The notes under the pieces were generated by a model. The model ran no database searches. It was not told the DNA's origin and saw nothing but the letters and a program-made list of their open reading frames with translations. From CAG-552 sp964516925 (lineage in GTDB: Bacteria; Bacillota; Clostridia; Christensenellales; Pumilibacteraceae), in NCBI GenBank assembly GCA_964516925.1, contig CAZEXL010000005.1:17755-81754 (forward strand): 64,000 nt of DNA. Reading direction: 5' to 3'. Position numbers and translations under genes: made by a program. Numbering within the stretch: position 1 is the stretch's first letter; each line of letters starts with the position of its first letter. This document shows, in pieces, positions 26,309 through 34,648 of this stretch.

Positions 26309-27739
26309 TTATAGATCGTAGTAAAGTTCGAATTCTACGGGAGTCGGGATCTTGTTGATCTTGTCAAGTTCCTTACGTTTCTTGTCGATCCAAAGCTTTA
26401 TAAGACGAGCCGGGAATACGCCGTCGCGGATAAGGTACTCGTGGTCCTTTTCAAGAGCGGTAAGCGCTTCGCCGAGCGAAGTGGGAAGATGTTGAATCTT
26501 CTTCTTTTCCTTGTCGCTTAAATCGAACAAGTTGAAGTCGAACGGTCCCCAACCGTTTTTGCGAGGATCGATCTTGTTGATAACGCCGTCGATACCTGCC
26601 ATAAGAATTGCAGCGTACGCATAGTACGGGTTGCAGGTTGCGTCGGGGTTACGAAGCTCGAAACGCTTCTTGTCGGGAGATTTAGCGTATGCCGGAATAC
26701 GAATTACCGAGCTGCGGTTTGCGGTTGCGTAACCGATGGTAGCCGGAGCTTCGAAGCCGGGAACGAGACGTTTGTACGAGTTGGTAGACGGATTGGTAAA
26801 CGCACAAAGGCTGGCAGCGTGCTTAAGCAAACCGCCCATAAAGTAATGAGCCGTTTCGCTAAGCTGAGAATAACCGTTTTCGTCGTAGAATACCGGCTTG
26901 CCGTCCTTAAGCAAAAGCATATGAACGTGCATACCGTTGCCTGCTTCGCCGAAGATCGGCTTGGGCATAAACGTAGCGGTCATACCCTCGGCAATCGCCT
27001 GATTCTTTACGATATACTTGACTATCATGGTGTTGTCCGCCATCTTGGTAAGGTCGCCGAGTTCTACTTCGATTTCCACCTGTCCCGGACCGCCTACTTC
27101 GTGGTGATGATACTTAACTTTTACGCCCCAATCTTCGAGCATCATGCACATACGGCTGCGAATATCGTACGTAACGTCTTGCGGCTTGCAAGCGTGATAT
27201 CCGCCCTTATGCGCAGTGTGATAACCATTGTTTTGAGTTTCGTCGTCGCCGCTGTTCCAGTCGGCTTCCCATGCGTCTACGTGATACATAGCTCTGTCCG
27301 GCTTGTTTTCGAACGCAACGTGATCGAAAAGATGGAACTCGAACTCCGGTCCTATGATCATACGATCGGCAATACCCATCTTGCGCATATATTCTTCGGC
27401 GGCAAGAGAGACGTTGCGCGGATATTGGTCGAATCTGCTGTTGTTTGCATCGATTATCCTTACGTCGCCCGACATGGTAAGCGTGGGGATTTCGGCAAAC
27501 GGATCGATAACCGCCGATTCCAAAATGGGAATAAACACCATATCGCTCTTTTCTACTGCGGCAAAGCCGTAGTTAGAGCCGTCGAAACCGATACCGTATT
27601 TCATGGTATCTTCGTTGAATCGAGAAACGGGAATGGTAAGATGATGCCATCTGCCGTCGATGTCGATCATTTTAAAGTCAATCATTTTGATCTCGTTCTC
27701 TTCACAAAAAGCCAAAACTTCCTGTACGTTTTTAAACAT
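26309..27739 (-). CDS. glnA: glutamine synthetase, type I
   Basis: 476 residues; forms glutamine from glutamate, ammonia and ATP. Motifs: GFDGSNYGFAAVEKSDM near residue 53, HHEVGGPGQVEIEVE with the metal ligands, GNGMHVHMLL, and NRSSVIRIPAY. The length and the segment around residue 405 align with the beta-type enzymes of E. coli, but where E. coli has the adenylylated Tyr (NLYDLPPEE) this protein has NLFDLSDKE, with Phe405. Control by adenylylation is therefore ruled out at this site. AAAGGAG SD and a TTGACT-17-TATACT promoter precede it. It is a single gene. Confidence 0.96.
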   Translation of the reverse strand: MFKNVQEVLAFCEENEIKMIDFKMIDIDGRWHHLTIPVSRFNEDTMKYGIGFDGSNYGFAAVEKSDMVFIPILESAVIDPFAEIPTLTMSGDVRIIDANNSRFDQYPRNVSLAAEEYMRKMGIADRMIIGPEFEFHLFDHVAFENKPDRAMYHVDAWEADWNSGDDETQNNGYHTAHKGGYHACKPQDVTYDIRSRMCMMLEDWGVKVKYHHHEVGGPGQVEIEVELGDLTKMADNTMIVKYIVKNQAIAEGMTATFMPKPIFGEAGNGMHVHMLLLKDGKPVFYDENGYSQLSETAHYFMGGLLKHAASLCAFTNPSTNSYKRLVPGFEAPATIGYATANRSSVIRIPAYAKSPDKKRFELRNPDATCNPYYAYAAILMAGIDGVINKIDPRKNGWGPFDFNLFDLSDKEKKKIQHLPTSLGEALTALEKDHEYLIRDGVFPARLIKLWIDKKRKELDKINKIPTPVEFELYYDL

Positions 27740-27781
27740 TATATAGCTCCTTTATTACACAATACGTGTTTTTGGATATTT

Positions 27782-27810
27782 AGTATAGCATATAAAAACA
27801 AGTTAGTCAA
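27782..27810 (-). promoter_or_regulatory. promoter of glnA
   Basis: Minus strand TTGACT (27805-27810), 17 bp, TATACT (27782-27787). No obvious GlnR-type inverted repeat was seen around it. Confidence 0.7.
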
Positions 27811-27971
27811 ACACTTTCTCTCGCTTTTTGACTTTTTAAGTTTTATTAGTCCCTTTTTATTGATTACGGGCCAAAACGAAACGTTTTTCGGTTTTAAACG
27901 ACAAAACCGAATTCGTACGATCGGACGCGCAAAATTAATATAAATTTTTTTTAAAAACCGCCCTATTTTGT

Positions 27972-28000
27972 TTGACAAACCTTTTTAGATTTGTTACTAT
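27972..28000 (+). promoter_or_regulatory. promoter of the tRNA-Ala/tRNA-Ile pair
   Basis: TTGACA (27972-27977), 17 bp, TACTAT (27995-28000), about 20 bp before the first tRNA. Confidence 0.7.
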
Positions 28001-28021
28001 ATGTAAGCTGTTTACGCGCGT

Positions 28022-28097
28022 GGGGGTATAGCTCAGCTGGTAGAGCACCTGCCCTGCAAGCAGGGGGTCAGCGGTTCGATCCCGCTTACCTCCACCA
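28022..28097 (+). tRNA. tRNA-Ala (anticodon TGC)
   Basis: 76 nt including encoded CCA. Acceptor GGGGGTA pairs with TACCTCC (one G-U), D-arm AGCTCAGCTGGTAGAGC, anticodon loop CCTGCAA with TGC, T-loop GGTTCGATCC. Confidence 0.97.
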
Positions 28098-28110
28098 CTT
28101 ATTCAGCTAA

Positions 28111-28187
28111 AGGATTGTAGCTCAGCTGGTTAGAGCACCACCCTGATAAGGTGGGGGTCGGTGGTTCGAGTCCACTCAATCCTACCA
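28111..28187 (+). tRNA. tRNA-Ile (anticodon GAT)
   Basis: 77 nt including CCA, 13 bp after tRNA-Ala and probably co-transcribed. Acceptor AGGATTG pairs with CAATCCT; anticodon loop CTGATAA with GAT; T-loop GGTTCGAGTCC. The Ala-Ile pairing is the same as in many rRNA spacers but no rRNA lies in the window. Confidence 0.97.
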
Positions 28188-28255
28188 TACGAAACGAACA
28201 AACCGATTTGCACTTGTGGATCGGCTTTTTTATTACGAAAAACCAGGAGAAAAAA

Positions 28256-28786
28256 TTGCTTAAAAAGGTTTATTACGACGATTTCGACGCTGTTTATTCA
28301 ATTATGGAAAAGAGCTTTCCGTCCGACGAACGCCGAAGTTACGAAAAACAACGCGCTTTGCTTGACGAAAAAAAGTATTCCGTTTTCGCTTTACAAGGCG
28401 AAAAAAGCATAAAAGCTTTTATTTCGACTTTCGTTTTCAACGATTTTGCTTACGTCGAACATTTTGCGGTTAGTCCCGACTTTCGCAATCAAGGACTGGG
28501 CTCGATAATTTTGAACGAATTAAAATCCACCCTTAACAAAAGTCTGTGCCTAGAAGTAGAACTTCCGAATACCGAACTAGCAAAACGGCGCATAGATTTT
28601 TATAAACGCAACGGGTTTTATCTTAACGACTATCCTTATATGCAACCGCCCTTTTCAAGCGACAAAAACGCCGTTCCCCTTTTGGTTATGACGACCGAGC
28701 GAACGCTGGACAAAGCAGAATTCGAACGCGTAAAATCCGTACTTTATAAAGAAGTGTATCGTGTAAGCGGAAAGCTCGATTTTTAA
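28256..28786 (+). CDS. GNAT-family acetyltransferase
   Basis: About 176 residues starting at TTG 28256, which has an AGGAG SD 7 nt upstream. A longer frame to 28151 would run into tRNA-Ile and is rejected. The acetyl-CoA loop is visible as HFAVSPDFRNQGLGSIIL near residues 66-83, followed by LEVELPNTELAKRRIDFYKRNGFYLND, the usual beta5 region. The substrate is unknown. It follows the two tRNAs and may be transcribed by read-through from their promoter. Confidence 0.85.
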   Translation: MLKKVYYDDFDAVYSIMEKSFPSDERRSYEKQRALLDEKKYSVFALQGEKSIKAFISTFVFNDFAYVEHFAVSPDFRNQGLGSIILNELKSTLNKSLCLEVELPNTELAKRRIDFYKRNGFYLNDYPYMQPPFSSDKNAVPLLVMTTERTLDKAEFERVKSVLYKEVYRVSGKLDF

Positions 28787-28800
28787 TTCGCCGCCGACAC

Positions 28801-28835
28801 TTGACTTAACGAAAATAACGTGTTATAATCGTCTT
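28801..28835 (+). promoter_or_regulatory. leaderless-type promoter of galE
   Basis: TTGACT (28801-28806), 17 bp, TATAAT (28824-28829), then CGTCTT (6 nt) and ATG at 28836. No SD is present, so the predicted mRNA starts at or next to the start codon. Confidence 0.8.
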
Positions 28836-29846
28836 ATGAGAATACTTGTTACCGGCGGCGCCGGATATATCGGAAGTCACACTTGTTTGGAACTACTCGG
28901 CTGCGGCTACGACGTTACGGTCGTAGACAATCTTTGTAATTCAAGCGTAGAAGCGATAGAACGCGTCGAACAAATAACCAAAAAGAACATTGAATTTTTT
29001 AAGGCGGATTTGCTGGACAAGCATGCGCTGGAAAATATTTTTAAATTGCAAAAAATCGACTGCGTTATTCATTTTGCAGGGCTTAAAGCCGTAGGCGAAT
29101 CGGTCGCCAAACCTTGGCTGTATTACAACAACAACGTCGTAGGCACTCTTAACTTACTAGACGTTATGTGTAGGTTCGGCGTTAAAAAGCTAGTCTTTTC
29201 TTCGTCGGCAACCGTTTACGGCGACTCGAAGCAAATGCCGCTTACCGAAGATTGCCCAAAAGGCATGTGCACGAATCCGTACGGCTGGACGAAGTGGATG
29301 ATAGAACAAATACTTACCGACGTACAAAAAGCCGACGAGGAATGGAGCGTTATTTTGCTTAGATATTTCAACCCCATAGGCGCGCACAAAAGCGGGCTTA
29401 TAGGCGAAAACCCCAGCGGCGTTCCAAACAACCTTATGCCGTACATCACGCAAGTTGCGGCAAAAAAACGCGCAGAGCTAGGCGTGTTTGGCAACGACTA
29501 CGATACGCCGGACGGCACGGGCGTACGCGATTACATTCACGTAGTCGACCTTGCAAAAGCGCACGTAAAAGCTTTGCAAAAACTAGACGGCGGCACTAAG
29601 ATATACAACATAGGCACGGGCAAAGGCTACAGCGTATTGGATATCGTAAAAAGTTTTGAAAAAGTTAATAAAGTCAAAATACCCTACTCGATAAAGCCGC
29701 GTCGAAGCGGCGACGTACCAATATGCTACTCTTGCCCCGACAAAGCCAAAAAAGAGCTTGGTTGGCAAGCCGAATTCGGCATAGACGAAATGTGCAGAGA
29801 CGCTTGGCAATTTCAAAAAAACAATCCTAGCGGCTACGAAAAATAA
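28836..29846 (+). CDS. galE: UDP-glucose 4-epimerase
   Basis: 336 residues. Interconverts UDP-glucose and UDP-galactose using bound NAD. Rossmann motif VTGGAGYIGSHTCLELL at residues 5-21, catalytic Ser region VFSSSATVYGDS near 122-132, and YxxxK as NPYGWTKWMIEQ near 148-158 (Tyr and Lys kept; the usual YGRTK or YGKTK is YGWTK here). C-terminal RDYIHVVDLAKAHV is also typical. Monocistronic with its own promoter and terminator. No SD. Confidence 0.96.
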   Translation: MRILVTGGAGYIGSHTCLELLGCGYDVTVVDNLCNSSVEAIERVEQITKKNIEFFKADLLDKHALENIFKLQKIDCVIHFAGLKAVGESVAKPWLYYNNNVVGTLNLLDVMCRFGVKKLVFSSSATVYGDSKQMPLTEDCPKGMCTNPYGWTKWMIEQILTDVQKADEEWSVILLRYFNPIGAHKSGLIGENPSGVPNNLMPYITQVAAKKRAELGVFGNDYDTPDGTGVRDYIHVVDLAKAHVKALQKLDGGTKIYNIGTGKGYSVLDIVKSFEKVNKVKIPYSIKPRRSGDVPICYSCPDKAKKELGWQAEFGIDEMCRDAWQFQKNNPSGYEK

Positions 29847-29905
29847 GTATAAAATTTTTATCGTTACGCATACTAAACGCGTACCAAAGAAGATCCAAAG
29901 ATAAA

Positions 29906-29933
29906 GGCGGTCCGTCGGGCCGCCGATTTTTTT
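29906..29933 (+). terminator. terminator of galE
   Basis: GGCGGTCC (29906-29913) / GGGCCGCC (29917-29924) with a 3-nt loop and T8, running toward the convergent spo0A gene. Confidence 0.85.
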
Positions 29934-29938
29934 ATCGT

Positions 29939-30658
29939 TTAAACGCTTTCTAGCAGCAACTTGTCGGCGACCAAAGCAATAAACTCGCCGTTTGTCGGCT
30001 TTTCGTTTTGCGAATAAACGCGCACGCCGAAAAGCGAATTTATGTTTTCGATTTTACCTCGGTTCCAACCCACTTCTATTGCGTGACGAATTGCTCGCTC
30101 TACCTTAGACGGACTGGTATCGAAGCGCTGAGCTACGCCCGGATACAGCTTTTTGGTGATACTGTTTATTATGTCCGGATCTTCGATGGAAAGCTTAATC
30201 GCTTCGCGCAAGTACTGGTAACCTTTAATGTGCGGCGGTATGCCTACCGAAATGAATATTTTGGTAATGCGCTCCTCTAGCGACTTGTTCTTTATTAGTC
30301 GCCTGCTTTTTTGATTAAGCGCTTCTTCCACCTTTTTTACTATGCTTTCGACGGGTGTTGGCTTAAGCAAATAATAGTCGCACCCAAGCTCCATCGCCTT
30401 AGCGATGAATACGTCCTGACTAAGTGCCGACACGGCTATAACTTTAGCCGACTTTTTATCGAACTTTTCCAAAAAAGCAAAGCCGTCCATTATCGGCATA
30501 ACCAAATCGAGCAAAACGCAGTCGACTTCGTTTGATTTTTCAAGTCCGTCCTTGCCGTTGTACGCAACGATAACGTCGTACAGCTCCGAATCGAAGCCGC
30601 GACGAAGCTCTTCGACAAATTCGGTATTGTCATCTACTATCAAAATTCTTGTTTTCAT
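29939..30658 (-). CDS. spo0A: sporulation transcription factor Spo0A
   Basis: 239 residues. Master response regulator of sporulation. The receiver domain (1-120) has the acidic pair DD at 9-10, phospho-acceptor Asp in LLDLVMP near 54 and the KP pair near 104. The C-terminal domain keeps the Spo0A-specific recognition helix KVERAIRHAIEVGWNRG and preceding FDTSPS. Its presence supports an endospore-forming lineage. SD AGAGGG lies about 11 nt upstream. The first ATG (MKTRILIVDD) matches the family start. Confidence 0.97.
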   Translation of the reverse strand: MKTRILIVDDNTEFVEELRRGFDSELYDVIVAYNGKDGLEKSNEVDCVLLDLVMPIMDGFAFLEKFDKKSAKVIAVSALSQDVFIAKAMELGCDYYLLKPTPVESIVKKVEEALNQKSRRLIKNKSLEERITKIFISVGIPPHIKGYQYLREAIKLSIEDPDIINSITKKLYPGVAQRFDTSPSKVERAIRHAIEVGWNRGKIENINSLFGVRVYSQNEKPTNGEFIALVADKLLLESV

Positions 30659-30787
30659 GCGATAATATCCCTCTTTTTTGATATATTTTTATCATAAATA
30701 GTATATATCGCAATAATTCCTGTTTGCAACAATTTATACGCCAAATTGCTAAAATAAATTGGTCTATTAAAGGAATATTTTGTCGAT

Positions 30788-30815
30788 AAATCGAATATTA
30801 TGAATTATTCGATTT
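30788..30815. promoter_or_regulatory. inverted repeat upstream of spo0A
   Basis: AAATCGAATA (30788-30797) / TATTCGATTT (30806-30815), 10-bp arms with an 8-nt spacer, about 130 bp upstream of spo0A. TGTCGAT immediately before it differs by one base from a 0A box (TGTCGAA). It is a candidate operator; no binding evidence. Confidence 0.4.
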
Positions 30816-30828
30816 TATATAAAAAAAT

Positions 30829-30852
30829 CCGCTCAAATTTAATTTTGAACGG
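30829..30852 (-). terminator. terminator of the 30955-31818 LRR gene
   Basis: CCGCTCAAA (30829-30837) / TTTGAACGG (30844-30852) with one G-U, followed by T7 on the minus strand, about 100 bp beyond the LRR stop. Confidence 0.75.
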
Positions 30853-30954
30853 AATTGTTTTTTATTATTTAAACCGAATCGTATCGGCGGCTTACCGCTT
30901 ACATCTGCATAAAAACAATCTTAAGCGCAACGCCGCAACGGTAAAACGGCGCCC

Positions 30955-31818
30955 TTACGACTGAGTTCCTAGCGGAATTTTTGCTTCGTCAAAATTATCG
31001 CAACAATAGAACGCTAACTTTTCTACGGATTTTATAGTAATCGGCAACGTTAAATCGCTTAGCTCCTCGCAGTACGCAAACGTTCCTGCAGATATTTTTT
31101 CTATTTTTTCGTTGTACACCACGCTTTTTAGGGCGACACACTTTAAAAACGCACGCTCGCCGACAAACGTTACGTTTTTACCCATAATAACTTTTTGCAA
31201 ATACGCATTGGTTTGAAACGCTCCCGACGCTATTTGCGTTACCGTATCGGGAACGGTAAACTCCGTCTCCGTTTTGCCGGGCGCGTATCTGATAAGCGTC
31301 TTGCCGTCCTTAGAATAAATATTGCCGTCAATCGAACAATAATTTTTATTATAGCCGTTTACGGTTATGTTTTTAAGTTTTAAGCAGCCGTAAAAAGCGT
31401 TTTCGCTTATTTCGGTTACTCCGCTTCCTATTTCCACCAGCTCGATATTGGTATTAAGCAAAGCGTAATTTGTTATGTATTTTATATGCCTGCCTATTAC
31501 GACCTTTTTAACGGCTGTCCCCCTGCAATCCACCTTAGGCGCAATAATAGTCGGATCGGTCATGCCAAAGTCCAAAAGCTCGCCGGTGCCGTTTTGCGGA
31601 GAAGATATTTCCGTAACCGACCAACCGTTATACTCCGTAGGAATCACCAAAACGTCACCCTCGTAATCGCCTAGTCCCATAACGGCGCCGCTAGAATACG
31701 AAAGCAAATTAACGTCGCCATCGCCGATCGGCTCGTCGTCGCCGCACGCGATTGCCGCAAAACAAATCGAAAACACCATAAAACAACAAATAACGCCTAA
31801 CGTCAACCTTCGTTTCAT
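30955..31818 (-). CDS. BspA-type LRR_5 lipoprotein (short)
   Basis: 287 residues starting at ATG 31818, which has an AGGAGG SD; an upstream frame extension lacks one. Lipoprotein signal with Cys near residue 25 (FAAIACGDDEP). Residues about 100-280 are LRR_5 repeats (GVTEISENAFYGCLKLKNITV; DTVTQIASGAF). Expected on the outer face of the membrane. BspA-like repeats mediate adhesion or host-protein binding in characterised cases; function here is unknown. It lies 17 bp after the related LRR gene at 31836 and shares a nearly identical 90-bp block with it, which points to recent duplication or gene conversion. The C-terminus (PLGTQS) ends abruptly after a repeat and may be truncated. Confidence 0.88.
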   Translation of the reverse strand: MKRRLTLGVICCFMVFSICFAAIACGDDEPIGDGDVNLLSYSSGAVMGLGDYEGDVLVIPTEYNGWSVTEISSPQNGTGELLDFGMTDPTIIAPKVDCRGTAVKKVVIGRHIKYITNYALLNTNIELVEIGSGVTEISENAFYGCLKLKNITVNGYNKNYCSIDGNIYSKDGKTLIRYAPGKTETEFTVPDTVTQIASGAFQTNAYLQKVIMGKNVTFVGERAFLKCVALKSVVYNEKIEKISAGTFAYCEELSDLTLPITIKSVEKLAFYCCDNFDEAKIPLGTQS

Positions 31819-31835
31819 ATTTGCCTCCTGATAAA

Positions 31836-33083
31836 TTAATTTTTTATCCAAGCATAATCGACGTAATCCGCCAAAGTTTGCAACACGTTTTCGCTCGACA
31901 ATTTTTCGCCTTGTATGCTAGTCGAACCGCTTTCGCCGACTACGCTCCAACCGGTAGTATCTTTAAACTCTACGCTCGTAAGCGAATCACACGCATCGAA
32001 TACACCCTTGCCAAGCGATCTAACCGACGACGGAACGACTATCGTTTCCATTTTTGTGCAACAGCATAACGCATAGTCGCCAATACGAGTTACGTCGTTG
32101 CCCATAGTTACGCTCGACAACGCATTGCAATTATAAAGCGCGTAGTCGCTTATCTTAGTAACCGCCGACGGAAAATCGATACTGCCCAAACCCATGCAAA
32201 ACATAAAAGCACCGTCTCCGATTGCGTTTACGGAAGAAGGTAGGTTAACGCTTTCTAACTTTGTGCAGTAATAAAATGCGTGTTCGCCTATTTTCGTAAC
32301 CGACGAGGGAACGCTTGCCTTAGTCAAGTTGTAGCAATTAAAAAACGTATTGGTCGGAATTTCCGTGATTTTTTGTCCTAGTTCGACCTCTTCCAGCGAA
32401 ATACACCTAAAGAACGTGCCTTCGCCTATTTGAGTAACGTTGCCACTCAGCGTTATCTTTTTTACGTTTTGATTGGTTAAAAACGCCTTTGCCGCTATTT
32501 GCGTTACCGTATCGGGAACGGTAAACTCCGTCTCCGTTTTGCCGGGCGCATATCTGATAAGCGTCTTGCCGTCCTTAGAATACAAATTACCGTCAATCGA
32601 ACTATAGTTTTTATTATCTTCGCTTACCGTTATGTTTTTAAGGTTCAAGCAGGCGTAAAAAGCGTCCTCGCTTATATACTTCACACCGCTTCCTATTTCT
32701 ATTTCTTCGATGTTTTCGTTGTGAAACGCAAAGTTTTTAATTTCTTTAATCTCATCGCCTACGACGACTTTCTTTATAACGTTAGGATTTACTGCCTTAT
32801 CGCTAGGCGTGTTGACATAGTAATAATTGGTAGGATTAAATGAATAGCTGTACGGTTGCGAAGAGGAAATTGATTCTATATTTTTTCCGTCGTGCTTTTT
32901 AGGAATAATCAACAGCTCGCCTTCGGCTTCGCCTAGGCTTAAAAGCGAGTACTGTCCGTCCACGTCGTTACCGTATTCCAACGAATCAACGTCCACGTCG
33001 CCTTTGCTGCACGCCGCAAAACAAATCGAAAACAGTAGCGCCACGATAACCAATAATATCTTAATTGCAACTTGTTTTTTCAT
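31836..33083 (-). CDS. BspA-type LRR_5 lipoprotein
   Basis: 415 residues from ATG 33083 with an AAGGAGG SD. Lipoprotein signal with Cys near residue 25 (ICFAACSKGD). About nine LRR_5 units between residues 110 and 380 (e.g. SSVTKIGEHAFYYCTKLESV; NDVTRIGDYALCCCTKMETI), then a short C-terminal tail. A TTGACA-19-TATAAT promoter is upstream on the minus strand. First gene of a two-gene LRR operon. Paralogue of the 30955 gene with shared repeat units. Surface-located; ligand unknown. Confidence 0.9.
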   Translation of the reverse strand: MKKQVAIKILLVIVALLFSICFAACSKGDVDVDSLEYGNDVDGQYSLLSLGEAEGELLIIPKKHDGKNIESISSSQPYSYSFNPTNYYYVNTPSDKAVNPNVIKKVVVGDEIKEIKNFAFHNENIEEIEIGSGVKYISEDAFYACLNLKNITVSEDNKNYSSIDGNLYSKDGKTLIRYAPGKTETEFTVPDTVTQIAAKAFLTNQNVKKITLSGNVTQIGEGTFFRCISLEEVELGQKITEIPTNTFFNCYNLTKASVPSSVTKIGEHAFYYCTKLESVNLPSSVNAIGDGAFMFCMGLGSIDFPSAVTKISDYALYNCNALSSVTMGNDVTRIGDYALCCCTKMETIVVPSSVRSLGKGVFDACDSLTSVEFKDTTGWSVVGESGSTSIQGEKLSSENVLQTLADYVDYAWIKN

Positions 33084-33304
33084 AATAGTCCTCCTTACGG
33101 TTATTTTAGTAAAAATATGCAAACGTAGTTTTTGTTATTATATCATCCCTCCCCCTCCAAATGTCAACTGTTTTGTAGGAATAAGTGAACGTTTTTTACA
33201 ATTCCGTCACTCGTTTTTAATGTTCGTATTTCCTAAACTATTTACGGTTTTATTCGTTGCTTAAAAAATTTTTATATTTTTTGGAACTTTTTTTCGTTTA
33301 CCTA

Positions 33305-33333
33305 TTGAAATTTTTGTTTTTATGTGTTATACT
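33305..33333 (+). promoter_or_regulatory. promoter of the DUF4364 gene
   Basis: TTGAAA (33305-33310), 17 bp, TATACT (33328-33333), about 21 bp before the GTG start at 33355. Confidence 0.65.
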
Positions 33334-33354
33334 GTACGAAAGCAGGTAGAAAGA

Positions 33355-33879
33355 GTGGAATTTGAAGATAACATAATAGTCAATAAGCTTACCATTTTGT
33401 TCTTTATCGACAAAATGGACGTTACGATGGCAGAGTCAATTATTTTTGAGGTCTGCTATTATCGTAATCTTTGGCTGGAATATATGGACTGCGCCGACAC
33501 GCTTAAGCTTTTGCTTGACGCAGGATTTCTTTTTAAGACCACTCACGACAACACCGTTTACTACAACATTACCCCCGACGGACGAGCTTGCTTGTCGCAC
33601 TTTTATTCGCGCATACCGGCTTCGGTGCGTGCGGAAATAACCGAATGGGTAAAAGAAAATCGCGCAAGTTACAGACGTAAGCAAGAATATCTTACTTCGT
33701 ATCACCTTAATCCCGACAAAACGTACACTTGCACGCTTAAAATCGTAGACTCGATGAAAACGGCTTTGGACCTTAAGTTTATCGTCCCCAATAAGGAGAT
33801 TGCTAAGTCGGTAGCAAAAAAATGGGAACTTAAGGCGGCTCAGATTTATACCACGCTTTACGAACAATTAGTAGATTAG
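33355..33879 (+). CDS. DUF4364-family protein, predicted regulator
   Basis: 174 residues from GTG 33355 (VEFEDNIIVNKLTIL), which matches the family start; upstream sequence to 33322 contains the promoter. The N-terminal half is a winged-helix-like domain (NKLTILFFIDKMDVTMAESIIF...LLDAGFLFKTTHDNTVYYNITPDGRACL), and the C-terminal half is beta-alpha. DUF4364 proteins are widespread in Clostridia, usually one per genome, and resemble PadR/MarR-type regulators; targets unknown. It is followed 35 bp later by a TSCPD protein in the same direction. Confidence 0.85.
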   Translation: MEFEDNIIVNKLTILFFIDKMDVTMAESIIFEVCYYRNLWLEYMDCADTLKLLLDAGFLFKTTHDNTVYYNITPDGRACLSHFYSRIPASVRAEITEWVKENRASYRRKQEYLTSYHLNPDKTYTCTLKIVDSMKTALDLKFIVPNKEIAKSVAKKWELKAAQIYTTLYEQLVD

Positions 33880-33914
33880 GCGGAACGAAAACGCCTGAGT
33901 TTTAGGAGGAACAA

Positions 33915-34187
33915 ATGGACAAAATCGAAACTTACCGCACAAGCGGTACGTGCTGCAAACAGATAATGTTTTCGGTTAACGACAAGAACGAACTTACTTC
34001 GTGCGTGTTTATTCACGGTTGCTCGGGTAACCAACAAGCAATATCTCGGCTGGTAGTAGGCAAACCCATCGACGAGATTATCGCTAAGCTTAAGGGTATT
34101 CCCTGCCGAGGCACCACGTCCTGCCCCGATCAGCTTGCGTGCGCTTTGATTGCTTACAAAGAACGCAACAATGCCAACAACGAATAA
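33915..34187 (+). CDS. TSCPD-domain protein
   Basis: 90 residues with an AGGAGG SD. The sequence contains the name-giving TSCPDQLACAL motif near residue 68 and a conserved SGTCCKQI near 11 and HGCSGN near 35. This matches the small uncharacterised TIGR03905-type proteins of Clostridia; a related domain occurs at the end of class II ribonucleotide reductases. The conserved cysteines suggest metal or redox chemistry. Probably co-transcribed with the DUF4364 gene. Confidence 0.88.
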   Translation: MDKIETYRTSGTCCKQIMFSVNDKNELTSCVFIHGCSGNQQAISRLVVGKPIDEIIAKLKGIPCRGTTSCPDQLACALIAYKERNNANNE

Positions 34188-34287
34188 AATTTGATTTGTT
34201 TATAGGGCTACGGTTTTTCGCCATAGTCCGTTTTGGTTTGCTTAATCGTTTAAAAATCGACGCAAAACAAAAAATTCGGTCAATCAA

Positions 34288-34320
34288 AAAAAGACTAACG
34301 ATACACTCGCTAGTCTTTTT
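34288..34320. terminator. bidirectional terminator between the TSCPD gene and spoIIID
   Basis: AAAAAGACTAACG (34288-34300) / CGCTAGTCTTTTT (34308-34320), one G-U, A-run and T-run on the two sides. One arm overlaps the last codons of spoIIID. Confidence 0.8.
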
Positions 34321-34591
34321 GTTTTTTGCCGTTTGCCGTATTTTTTAGCTTTAGATATCTAGCTTTGGTTGCGTTGCCGCCGCGAACGTGCCGCTCCTTT
34401 AAGTTAAGGTCGAGCACTTCTTTTACGCTTAGATACAAGGCGTAGTCGATTTGTTTAAGTCTTGTCGTAACGTCTTTGTGTACGGTGCTTTTGCTTACTC
34501 CGAATTTCAACGCCGCTTCGCGCACGGTACTTTTGCGCTTGTAGACGTACTCCGCCAACATTCTGCACCTTAGCTCTATGTATTTCTTCAT
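34310..34591 (-). CDS. spoIIID: sporulation transcription regulator SpoIIID
   Basis: 93 residues. DNA-binding regulator of the mother-cell programme. The helix-turn-helix (TVREAALKFGVSKSTVHKDVTTRL, residues about 22-45) and the basic C-terminal helix (RHVRGGNATKARYLKLK) match the family at its normal length. SD AGAGG upstream of the ATG. The promoter region looks like a sigma-E element (see 34621-34648). With spo0A it supports sporulation ability. Confidence 0.96.
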   Translation of the reverse strand: MKKYIELRCRMLAEYVYKRKSTVREAALKFGVSKSTVHKDVTTRLKQIDYALYLSVKEVLDLNLKERHVRGGNATKARYLKLKNTANGKKQKD

Positions 34592-34620
34592 TGCAATACC
34601 TCTTTAAACTTCGTACTACA

Positions 34621-34648
34621 ATATTATGAGAGCTTTTGACGAATTATG
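34621..34648 (-). promoter_or_regulatory. candidate sigma-E promoter of spoIIID
   Basis: Minus strand: ACATAATT, 13 bp, CATAATAT, close to the sigma-E pattern (ATATT-like -35, CATACAAT-like -10). spoIIID belongs to the sigma-E regulon in Bacillus. It overlaps the last codon of the aspartokinase gene. Confidence 0.45.

Noticed and set aside
26819..27943. 374-codon frame on the plus strand opposite glnA
   Set aside because: It is a mirror of the conserved glnA gene, has no SD and encodes a composition (His, Val, Tyr, Arg) typical of antisense frames in this genome.
28151..28255. N-terminal extension of the GNAT protein
   Set aside because: It would read through the 3' half of tRNA-Ile; the TTG at 28256 has a proper SD.
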